From positions 1 to 23,579 of the forward strand of contig QFQM01000063.1 of the NCBI GenBank assembly GCA_003243255.1: a DNA stretch of 23,579 bases, given 5' to 3'. The DNA comes from Flavobacterium psychrophilum. Lineage in GTDB: Bacteria; Bacteroidota; Bacteroidia; Flavobacteriales; Flavobacteriaceae. The notes below the pieces were generated by a model. The model worked only from the letters and a program-made list of their open reading frames with translations. It ran no database searches and was not told the DNA's origin. Every line of letters starts with the position of its first letter. Within the stretch, counting starts at the first letter, position 1. Below, piece after piece: positions 1 through 7,427 of this stretch. Both the position numbers and the translations under genes were made by a program.

Positions 1-881
1 ATAAGATTAATCAGGCGCAGCTTAAGAATAAAAGCGACAGTATGGATCTTGAAGCCATAAAAACCCAGTTAAGAATTGCTAAGACCCAGTTTGACCGTAG
101 TACAGCACTTAACAAGGAAGGCCTTAAGCCATTGAGCGATGTAGAACAAAAAAGACTTAAACTGCAGGAAGCTGAAGCTTATATCATTACTCAGGAAAAT
201 AAGCTCCTGAGCAGCAAGAATGAATTTATAAACGCTAAAGTTGAAATAAACCGCATTAACGCAGAATATTCCGAAAAGATATCAAAATCTAACAGTGACA
301 AATATACTGCGCTAAGTACACAATATGACACAGGTGCCCAGGTAAATAAACTTGAAAACCAATTTGTAAATTACAGTGTAAGAAACGGGCTTTATTATAT
401 AACGGCACCTCAAAGCGGTTATGTAAATCGTGCATTGCTGGCGGGTATTGGCGAAACCATTAAAGAAGGTACAGCTATTGTAAGCATTATGCCGGCCGGT
501 TATGATATTGCAGTGGAAACTTATGTAGACCCGATAGACTTACCGCTAGTGCATCGTGGTGCTAAAGTGAGGGTATGGTTTGACGGATGGCCACGTATAG
601 TATTCTCCGGATGGCCGGGGTTATCTTACGGAACTTATGGCGGAAAAATAGTAGCCATAGAAAATTTTATAAGTCCGAATGGTAAATACAGGATACTTAT
701 TTCTCCCGATCAGGATGCAGAAAAATGGCCGAAAGAACTTAGTATTGGTGCCGGAGCCCAAAGTATCGCACTATTAGAAACCGTATCTGTAGGCTACGAA
801 ATATGGCGTAACCTAAATGGTTTTCCGCCAAATTATTATGTGCAGGATGAAATTGAAAAGAAAGGAAAGGAAAAAAAATAA
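1..881 (+). CDS. HlyD-family periplasmic adaptor of a type I-like exporter, 5' end missing
   Basis: This is the C-terminal part, about 293 residues, of a HlyD/membrane-fusion protein that would link an inner-membrane ABC transporter to a TolC-type outer-membrane channel. The frame is open from base 3 with no stop, so the true start lies before the window; the ATG at 42 is internal. The first ~110 residues are charged and coiled-coil-like (the hairpin of the family). They are followed by a lipoyl/barrel-like stretch (TAPQSGYVNRALLAGIGETI, then EGTAIVSIMP) and a beta-barrel region ending near LETVSVGYEIWRNLNGFPP. It ends in a lysine-rich tail. The TolC-family gene starts one base after its stop, which supports a shared operon and exporter. 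The ATPase is not in the window, and the substrate cannot be told from the sequence. Confidence 0.85.
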   Translation, partial: KINQAQLKNKSDSMDLEAIKTQLRIAKTQFDRSTALNKEGLKPLSDVEQKRLKLQEAEAYIITQENKLLSSKNEFINAKVEINRINAEYSEKISKSNSDKYTALSTQYDTGAQVNKLENQFVNYSVRNGLYYITAPQSGYVNRALLAGIGETIKEGTAIVSIMPAGYDIAVETYVDPIDLPLVHRGAKVRVWFDGWPRIVFSGWPGLSYGTYGGKIVAIENFISPNGKYRILISPDQDAEKWPKELSIGAGAQSIALLETVSVGYEIWRNLNGFPPNYYVQDEIEKKGKEKK

Positions 882-882
882 T

Positions 883-2280
883 ATGATGCGTTTTATAACA
901 ATATATCTTTTTCTCCTTTTATTTAGCCTTTCCGGTATGTACGGGCAGGATTTTAATGATGGAGAACTAAGTTATAGCGAATTTTTAGGTTACGTAAAAA
1001 AATATCATCCGCTGGTTAAGCAGTCTAAATTAGAAATTAGCACTGCGCAGGCTGCCCTTATGGCTGCCCGTGGGGGTTTTGATCCAAAAATAGAAGTACA
1101 TTACAATAAAAAAGAATTTAAAGGTACAGAATACTACTCGTTACTTAACAGCAGTTTTAAAGTACCTACCTGGTATGGCATTGAGATTAAGGCCGGATTT
1201 GATGATACCTCCGGTCAATACTATAATCCTCAAAGCAGGACACCCGAAGCCGGCCTTACTTCTCTGGGTATAAGCGTCCCGTTAGGACAGGGGCTTTTTA
1301 TCAACCAGCGTATGGCAGATGTAAGAGAAGGAAAACTACAGCTGGAACTAAGTGATGCCCAGCGTAAGCTAAGGGCTATTGAAGTATTGTATAAAGCCAG
1401 CCAGGCATATTTTGACTGGAAAAGGAGTCACAGCGAAGCAGAACTTTACCAAAACTACCTTGGTTTTGCGAGTACACGATTTAAAGGTGTAATACAGCTT
1501 ATTGAACACGGGGACTCTCCTGCTATAGACAGCGTGGAAGCAGGTATAACAGTAAGAAGCAGAGAGCTGAACCTTGAAAATGCCAAATTAAAACTTACCA
1601 AAGCAAGGCTGGCACTCTCAAATTACCTTTGGATTGAAGAAGTGCCTGTAGAACTTAGTGAAACCGTAAAACCGGAAGCTAACCTTTTAGCCACGCTTCA
1701 GGAAAGCCTTGGCACCGATGCTCTAAGTATAAATACCGATGCCCTGGATGCACACCCAAAGATTCAGTCATTACAAACAAAGCTATCGATACTTGAAGTG
1801 AACCGAAAACTTAAGGCTAATATGCTTCTCCCTAAGGTTAATGTGGGGTATAATTACCTGTCAGAGCCTAATTACATTGGCAATTTTAATGCTGAAGATT
1901 ATAAATTAAATGTAAACTTTAGCATACCGGTTTTTTTAAGGAAAGAACGTGGTAATCTTAAAATCGCCAAAATAAAAATTCAGGATACCGAATATGAACT
2001 GGGACAACAGCGACTGGAGCTGAAAAACAAGATTATAGCACAGCAGAATGAAATAGAATCTTTTAAAAGGCAGAAGAATGTTATTGATGCACTGGTTAAT
2101 GACTATACAACTATGCTAAACTCTGAAGAGAAATTATTTTCATTCGGCGAAAGTTCCGTATTCCTTATCAATTCAAGGGAAAGTAATCTGGTTAATGCAA
2201 AGTTGCAGCAGATAAATATTGAAAATCAATATTTCACCTCAAATGCAGAATTATTCAGAACGCTTGCAAATCCTGACTAA
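883..2280 (+). CDS. TolC-family outer-membrane efflux/secretion channel protein
   Basis: A 465-aa outer-membrane channel subunit expected to form the trimeric exit duct for the exporter whose adaptor is just upstream. The start at ATG 883 (or the adjacent ATG 886) is chosen because it begins a clean signal peptide (MMRFITIYLFLLLFSLSGMYGQ, cleavage around residue 22). A longer reading from 817 would put 22 charged residues before it and overlap the adaptor gene. A purine-rich AGGAAAGG lies 13-20 bases upstream. The mature protein shows two OEP-type halves rich in long amphipathic helices, for example LSYSEFLGYVKKYHPLVKQS near the start and helical heptad-like runs around residues 150-240 and 360-460. 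Beta-strand segments between them have the pattern of outer-membrane strands. Length fits the family (about 420-500 aa). A hairpin terminator follows. Confidence 0.88.
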   Translation: MMRFITIYLFLLLFSLSGMYGQDFNDGELSYSEFLGYVKKYHPLVKQSKLEISTAQAALMAARGGFDPKIEVHYNKKEFKGTEYYSLLNSSFKVPTWYGIEIKAGFDDTSGQYYNPQSRTPEAGLTSLGISVPLGQGLFINQRMADVREGKLQLELSDAQRKLRAIEVLYKASQAYFDWKRSHSEAELYQNYLGFASTRFKGVIQLIEHGDSPAIDSVEAGITVRSRELNLENAKLKLTKARLALSNYLWIEEVPVELSETVKPEANLLATLQESLGTDALSINTDALDAHPKIQSLQTKLSILEVNRKLKANMLLPKVNVGYNYLSEPNYIGNFNAEDYKLNVNFSIPVFLRKERGNLKIAKIKIQDTEYELGQQRLELKNKIIAQQNEIESFKRQKNVIDALVNDYTTMLNSEEKLFSFGESSVFLINSRESNLVNAKLQQINIENQYFTSNAELFRTLANPD

Positions 2281-2308
2281 GGATTAAATAATTATATATG
2301 TATAATAG

Positions 2309-2340
2309 AGACTGTCATTTACCGGCAGTCTTTATTTTTT
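2309..2340 (+). terminator. Rho-independent terminator after the TolC-family gene
   Basis: An 8-bp stem (AGACTGTC with GGCAGTCT, one G-T pair), a 7-base loop and a run TTTATTTTTT follow the TolC-family stop by about 28 bases. It would end the exporter operon and isolate it from the GH81 gene. Confidence 0.8.
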
Positions 2341-2405
2341 ATAATTATTGAGTGTCTCAATCAGGGTTTTATAATCCCTTTAAAATTGGGCGATTTTAAA
2401 ATAAC

Positions 2406-2477
2406 ATGTATAGTAAAAGTATAGGTAAAACCATATATTTTTAGTGTAAACAACTGACTATGTATAGTTTATGTATA
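2406..2477 (+). promoter_or_regulatory. Pair of 18-bp direct repeats upstream of the GH81 gene
   Basis: The copies at 2406-2423 (atgtatagtaaaagtata) and 2460-2477 (atgtatagtttatgtata) match at 15 of 18 bases. They start 54 bases apart, about five helical turns, in the 256-bp gap before the GH81 gene. This is the arrangement expected of a pair of binding sites for a transcription factor. The sequence is AT-rich, so chance similarity is possible. Confidence 0.35.
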
Positions 2478-2492
2478 CTTAAAGAATAAACA

Positions 2493-2519
2493 TTGTGTAT
2501 TTTTTTACTAGTAATTTTA
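2493..2519 (+). promoter_or_regulatory. Possible Bacteroidota-type promoter of the GH81 gene
   Basis: TTG at 2493-2495 is followed after 16 bases by TAATTTTA at 2512-2519. This matches seven of the eight positions of the TAnnTTTG element used by the Bacteroidota primary sigma factor. The implied leader is only about 10-12 bases, and both the mismatch and the spacing are slightly off, so this is tentative. Confidence 0.35.
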
Positions 2520-2536
2520 TGAAAAACTAAAAAATT

Positions 2537-5500
2537 ATGGTAAAAAATTATCAAAAGATTATTATTGGAGGTATATTGCTATTAAGTGCAATATTACCTC
2601 AAAAAAGTACGGCACAAATTAGTGCTGTAGGGAGCGGAAGCTATACAACTGCTTTCCCCGGTACCGATTCGGCAGGACGGAATACCTTTCCATCGGGCTC
2701 GCCACAAATTAGTGGCAATGCGGTTGGGCGTCCTGTTCCAACTAACGATTGGTGGTCACTATTACTTAAACAAGACCATGTAGCCAATCTGTTCAACTAT
2801 CCTTTAGCGATGCGAACCATAAATGAAGGATTAGTTGTAAGTTATGTAGTGCCGGTATCAGGTGCAAACGGAAGCAGTGAGCCTTTAGATGCTTCTTACC
2901 CTATAACTGTAGGTGTAAACGGCTTAAATGCCAGCCAGGCAACAGTAGCCGATTATTCGGACTGGACAGTTACCATGAACTGGGCAAATGGATCTAATAA
3001 ATTTCAGGCAACTTCAGGAATAGGTATGCCTTTTATTTATTTTACCAAGAACACTTCCGATGTCGCTAAGGTTCAGGTAACTGAAGGCAGCGTTACTGTA
3101 AGCAACGAAATGCTTATCATAACCAACTCGCATCAGGGTGCTGATTTTGCAGTATATGCTCCTTTAGGAAGTACATGGACACAAAATGGCAATACCTATA
3201 CCTCTACGCTGAATGGTAAAAATTATTGGTCTATGGCATTTATACCTCCTACAGCAACTAATATTACTGCTGTGGCAAATGAATATAAGAAATATGCTTA
3301 TGTTTTCCCGGCCAATACAACAGCAAACTGGAGTTACAATCAGAGTACGGCAAAACTTACCACCACATTTACAGTAACACCAAGCGTAAAAGAAGGTAGT
3401 TATTCGAACGTATTATTAGGGCTGTTACCTCATCAATGGGGCTATCTGGCACCGGGATCCCCTACCCCTGCCGGTTACAGCTACAGTTCAATAAGGGGGC
3501 AGCTCAAAACGTTAGATGGCAATACATTTACCGTTCAGAATACATTTAAAGGTATTCTTGCTACCCTTCCTTACCTTGACAATTACAGTAATGGTTTTAA
3601 TCCTTCTGCGCTGGACAATAAAATAAGCCTGATAGAAAATGACGGGCTTGCAGAATGGACAGACTCTTACAACGAAGGACAGGCCATGAACCGCCTGATA
3701 CAAACAGCCCGAATTGCTGATGAAACCGGTGATACTGCTGCATTAAACAAAATAGTAGCAACAGTAAAACAAAGACTGGAAGACTGGCTAAAAGCCGAAT
3801 CTGGTGAAGTAGCATTCCTGTTTCATTATAACACCACATGGTCTACCCTTCTGGGTTATCCCGCCGGACACGGGCAAGATGGAAACATCAACGACCATCA
3901 TTTTCATTGGGGGTATTTTATACATGCAGCAGCATTTATGGAGCAATACCAACCGGGTTGGGCCAGTCAGTGGGGAGGCATGGTAAATCTCCTGATAAGA
4001 GATGCTGCTTCTTCGGACAGAAACGATACAATGTTCCCTTATCTTAGAAATTTCAGTCCCTATGCCGGGCATAGCTGGGCAAACGGTTTTGCTACTTTCC
4101 CTTTTGGTAATGACCAGGAATCTACTTCTGAGAGTATGCAGTTTGCATCATCGCTTATCCACTGGGGTACGGTTACAAACAATACTACAATCAGGGATTT
4201 GGGTATATATATCTATACGACTGAGCAAACTGCAACCGAGGAGTATTGGTTTGATGTTAACGAACGAACTTTTAAGCCGGGATATGGTTACAGCCTTGCT
4301 TCCCGCATATGGGGCAATGGGTATGACAACCAGACTTTCTGGACATCGGATATTGCAGCCGCTTATGGTATTGAAATGTATCCTATCCACGGAGGTTCAC
4401 TATATCTTGGGCATAATACAACCTATGTTCAATCGTTGTGGAATGAAATTGCCTCTAATACAGGCATAATGAGCAATCAGCCAAATCCAAACATGTGGCA
4501 TGACACATATTGGCAATACCTGGCATTCATAAATCCGCAATCAGCTATCAATTTGTATGACACCTATCCGGACAGATCGCTAAAATTTGGTATTTCAGAT
4601 GCACAAACCTATCATTGGCTTCATGCCATGAATGCATTGGGAACTGTAAATTCGAATATCACCGCTAATTATCCGATAGCAGCTTCGTTTACAAAAAATG
4701 GTGAAATAACTTATGTAGCGCATAACTATTCAAATTCTGCCATTACGGTTGCTTTCTCAAATGGTTATAACCTAAGTGTACCTGCACGTCAGATGGCAAC
4801 AAGTAAAGACATAAATGCATCAGGGATATTATCATCTAATTTTAGCCAGGCTTATGCCAATAGCAGTGTTAATCTTACAGCCGCTGTTACCGGATCGGGT
4901 GTGACGAAGGTTGAGTTTTATGACGGGAACACTTTACTGGGGCAGGATACAACAGCACCATATACTATGACTGCGGGTAACCTGCAGCTTGGAATACACG
5001 GAATGTATGCAAAAGTATATGCGGGCCAGTTGTTCAGTGTTACAAATATTGTTTCTATACAGGTAGGTGAACAGGTGCCATATCTTAATACTCCTTTTAC
5101 TGTTCCGGGAACAATCGAAGCCGGTAACTATGACAAATTTGAAGGAGGGATCGGACAGGGTATTTCTTATAGTGATACATCTCCAATCAATGAAGGTAAT
5201 TACAGGCCAACCGAATATGTTGATGCTGCAACCGATATTCAGGAAGGCGCAACCGTAGGATGGATTACAGGTGGTGAATGGCTTGAGTATACCATTAATG
5301 TACAAAATGCCGGCTTGTATAATGTCACCCTTAGGTATGCATCAGGCAATACTAATGGTGGCGGCCCATTTAATTTTGAACTGGACGGCAACAGTATTGG
5401 CTCTGCCGTAACTTTTACCTCAACCGGAGATTGGGGATCATGGCAAAACAAAGTGATATCAAACCTTCCCTTAACTAAAGGAGAGCACGTGTTACGCCTT

Positions 5501-7345
5501 GTTGTTACTAATGGAGAATTTAATCTTGGTAAAATGACATTTGCCTACAGTGCAGCTTTACCTTATGTGCCTCCTGTTGCTAATGCTGGAAGTGATATAA
5601 ATGTGGTATTGCCAGCAACAACAGCCACACTTAATGGTACCGGCAGCAATGATCCGGGAGGGCAGGCCATAACATACAACTGGCAGCAGGTTTACGGACC
5701 TACAGTAGCCAGCTTTAACAGCACCACAGCAGCATCTCCAAACATTTCCAATCTGGCAAAAGGTGTTTATAAATTTAAGCTGACCGTGAGCGACGGCACC
5801 TATACAGCTATCGATCATGTTATGGTATCAGTCGTACAGACAGGCGGAAATGCCTCACCGACTGTTTCAATTTCGTCACCTCAAAATGGGGCAACGTATA
5901 CTTCGGGAACATCAGTAACCATAACTGCAAATGCAAGCGATTCAGATGGCAGTATAACAAATGTGCAATTCTATGATGGGGGTACGTTATTAGGCTCAGA
6001 CAATAGCCAGCCTTACTCTTTTAGCTGGACACCAGCGTCAGGCACACATACATTAACTGCTGTAGCCACAGATAATGGCGGAGCACAAACAACATCACAG
6101 GCAGTAAGTATTTCCGTTTCGGGAACAACAGGAGGCATGTGTACCGAAACATCAAATGTAGCACAGCAGGGAGCCTTCTCAACGGGCTACAAAGCCACAT
6201 TTGAAACCGTAGGAAATAGTGTTACTTTTACATTTGAACTGCTTGATACCGATAAAATTGGCGTAGTAGCATTTTTATGGAAAGAATCTCCTTTTGGTGA
6301 AATACAAATGAGTAATGTATCCGGAAATATCTTCAGGGCTACCGTAAACGGATTTACCCAGGGAGCGACAATATCTTATGCCTGTAAATTTGCTTATTCA
6401 GGAGGAATGTCGGTTACAAAATACATAAGCTATGTGGTAGGTAACAATTGTGGAGGCAGCAGCGATACCCAGGCACCAACAAACTTTACGGGGACAGTAG
6501 GAACAGTAACAACTTCATCGGCAGAGCTTCTTCTTAATGCATCTGATAACTCCGGAAATGTAAACTATACCATAACATATAACGGAACTACGGTTTCTAC
6601 TACCGGGACTTCAGGAACCCAAAAATCGTATATTGTTACCGGTTTATCTCCTAATACTGCTTATACTTTTAATGTAACAGCTAAAGATGCAGCAGGTAAT
6701 TCAGCTTCAAATACTGTTTCTTTACAGGCTACTACGTTGCAAAATACCACTTCAGGATGTGGAGGAACAAGCAATGAAGCCCAACAGGGATCTTTTACAG
6801 CCGGTTATACTTATAACTTTCAGACAAACGGAAACAGTGTAACATTCACATTTGAACTGCTTGACAATAAAAACGGAGTGTTAGCCTATTTGTGGAGAGA
6901 GTCTCCTTTTACCGAAACACAAATGGATTTAGTTTCAGGACGTAAATTTACAAAAACAGTATCCGGACTTACATCGGGCACAACGGTGTCATATGCCTGT
7001 AAATTTGCTTTTGAAGGAGGTATGGCTGTTACCAAATACTTCACTTATGTAGTAGGCAATAACTGTAGTTCCTCAAAAATGTTTGTTTCAGATGAGTCAG
7101 GAAACACTGATAGTAGTGCTATAAAAGGCATTATGCTGTATCCAAATCCTGCTCATGACATTTTGAATATAGAATCTAATGGCATAGCTATAGATAAAAT
7201 TGAAATATTCTCAGTTTTAGGAGCCAGGGTACTTGAAATCGCTAATACAAGTGAGATCTCAATAGATCATCTTCAAAGCGGAATGTATCTGGTAAAGATC
7301 CATTCCGGAAATGAATATCAAATTAAAAAGGTAATTATAGAATAA
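2537..7345 (+). CDS. Secreted multidomain GH81 endo-beta-1,3-glucanase with CBM6 and T9SS sorting domain
   Basis: A 1602-aa secreted enzyme expected to cleave internal beta-1,3 bonds of laminarin-like glucans. Order: signal peptide (1-26); GH81 catalytic region (about 40-757) with the N-terminal PVPTNDWWSLL, the motif NDHHFHWGYF (452-461, D453 the candidate acid) and NDQESTSES (525-533, E528 and E532 the candidate base and partner). Then come a bacterial Ig-like domain (770-845), CBM6 (848-1004), PKD (1010-1102), another Ig-like domain (1104-1197), Cys-bracketed module A (1202-1305), fibronectin III (1310-1400) and module B, a second copy (1408-1510). A type A T9SS sorting domain has YPNP at 1535-1538. 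Family knowledge supports GH81 as endo-beta-1,3-glucanase; CBM6 commonly binds beta-glucans or xylan. The start ATG leads straight into the signal peptide. The convergent neighbour is a CBM6-bearing dehydrogenase. No SusC/SusD pair is visible, which is unusual for a Bacteroidota glucan locus. Confidence 0.93.
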   Translation: MVKNYQKIIIGGILLLSAILPQKSTAQISAVGSGSYTTAFPGTDSAGRNTFPSGSPQISGNAVGRPVPTNDWWSLLLKQDHVANLFNYPLAMRTINEGLVVSYVVPVSGANGSSEPLDASYPITVGVNGLNASQATVADYSDWTVTMNWANGSNKFQATSGIGMPFIYFTKNTSDVAKVQVTEGSVTVSNEMLIITNSHQGADFAVYAPLGSTWTQNGNTYTSTLNGKNYWSMAFIPPTATNITAVANEYKKYAYVFPANTTANWSYNQSTAKLTTTFTVTPSVKEGSYSNVLLGLLPHQWGYLAPGSPTPAGYSYSSIRGQLKTLDGNTFTVQNTFKGILATLPYLDNYSNGFNPSALDNKISLIENDGLAEWTDSYNEGQAMNRLIQTARIADETGDTAALNKIVATVKQRLEDWLKAESGEVAFLFHYNTTWSTLLGYPAGHGQDGNINDHHFHWGYFIHAAAFMEQYQPGWASQWGGMVNLLIRDAASSDRNDTMFPYLRNFSPYAGHSWANGFATFPFGNDQESTSESMQFASSLIHWGTVTNNTTIRDLGIYIYTTEQTATEEYWFDVNERTFKPGYGYSLASRIWGNGYDNQTFWTSDIAAAYGIEMYPIHGGSLYLGHNTTYVQSLWNEIASNTGIMSNQPNPNMWHDTYWQYLAFINPQSAINLYDTYPDRSLKFGISDAQTYHWLHAMNALGTVNSNITANYPIAASFTKNGEITYVAHNYSNSAITVAFSNGYNLSVPARQMATSKDINASGILSSNFSQAYANSSVNLTAAVTGSGVTKVEFYDGNTLLGQDTTAPYTMTAGNLQLGIHGMYAKVYAGQLFSVTNIVSIQVGEQVPYLNTPFTVPGTIEAGNYDKFEGGIGQGISYSDTSPINEGNYRPTEYVDAATDIQEGATVGWITGGEWLEYTINVQNAGLYNVTLRYASGNTNGGGPFNFELDGNSIGSAVTFTSTGDWGSWQNKVISNLPLTKGEHVLRLVVTNGEFNLGKMTFAYSAALPYVPPVANAGSDINVVLPATTATLNGTGSNDPGGQAITYNWQQVYGPTVASFNSTTAASPNISNLAKGVYKFKLTVSDGTYTAIDHVMVSVVQTGGNASPTVSISSPQNGATYTSGTSVTITANASDSDGSITNVQFYDGGTLLGSDNSQPYSFSWTPASGTHTLTAVATDNGGAQTTSQAVSISVSGTTGGMCTETSNVAQQGAFSTGYKATFETVGNSVTFTFELLDTDKIGVVAFLWKESPFGEIQMSNVSGNIFRATVNGFTQGATISYACKFAYSGGMSVTKYISYVVGNNCGGSSDTQAPTNFTGTVGTVTTSSAELLLNASDNSGNVNYTITYNGTTVSTTGTSGTQKSYIVTGLSPNTAYTFNVTAKDAAGNSASNTVSLQATTLQNTTSGCGGTSNEAQQGSFTAGYTYNFQTNGNSVTFTFELLDNKNGVLAYLWRESPFTETQMDLVSGRKFTKTVSGLTSGTTVSYACKFAFEGGMAVTKYFTYVVGNNCSSSKMFVSDESGNTDSSAIKGIMLYPNPAHDILNIESNGIAIDKIEIFSVLGARVLEIANTSEISIDHLQSGMYLVKIHSGNEYQIKKVIIE
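6140..6451 (+). repeat. Cys-bracketed beta-sandwich-like module, copy A, in the GH81 protein
   Basis: Residues 1202-1305. It begins with Cys, carries NVAQQGAFSTGY, VTFTFELLD, FLWKESPF, YACKFAYSGGMSVTKY and ends VVGNNC. It is closely similar to copy B at 6758-7066, so the module was duplicated inside the gene. The paired end cysteines could form a disulfide outside the cell. It is probably a carbohydrate-binding module; I cannot assign a CBM family. Confidence 0.75.
6758..7066 (+). repeat. Cys-bracketed beta-sandwich-like module, copy B, in the GH81 protein
   Basis: Residues 1408-1510. It has the same landmarks as copy A (NEAQQGSFTAGY, VTFTFELLD, YLWRESPF, YACKFAFEGGMAVTKY, VVGNNC) and is separated from it by a fibronectin III domain. 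Stretches such as cacatttgaactgcttga are nearly identical at the DNA level in both copies. Confidence 0.75.
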
Positions 7346-7383
7346 GATATCAGAACTATAGTTACAACCTTTATTAAAAGAAA

Positions 7384-7409
7384 AAAGCCTTACTCAACAG
7401 TAAGGCTTT
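7384..7409. terminator. Bidirectional hairpin terminator between convergent genes
   Basis: A perfect 11-bp stem (AAAGCCTTACT / AGTAAGGCTTT) with loop CAAC lies between the stop of the GH81 gene (7345) and the stop of the convergent dehydrogenase gene (7428). A-rich sequence on its left and T-rich sequence on its right let it terminate transcription from both sides. Confidence 0.88.
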
Positions 7410-7427
7410 ATTCTTTATCGTCTGATA

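Noticed and set aside
817..882. A 22-residue N-terminal extension of the TolC-family protein
   Set aside because: It would overlap the HlyD-family gene and put a lysine-rich segment before a normal signal peptide. ATG 883 is the better start.
1..2280. RND-type multidrug efflux system
   Set aside because: The adaptor has the long coiled coil and C-terminal style of type I/ABC-linked HlyD proteins, and no RND pump gene is present. The inner-membrane partner is outside the window, so the exact exporter type stays open.
4002..4469. A 155-codon open frame on the plus strand inside the GH81 region
   Set aside because: It lies wholly within the GH81 catalytic region in another frame, which has clear family motifs. 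Its own translation shows no domain or signal peptide.
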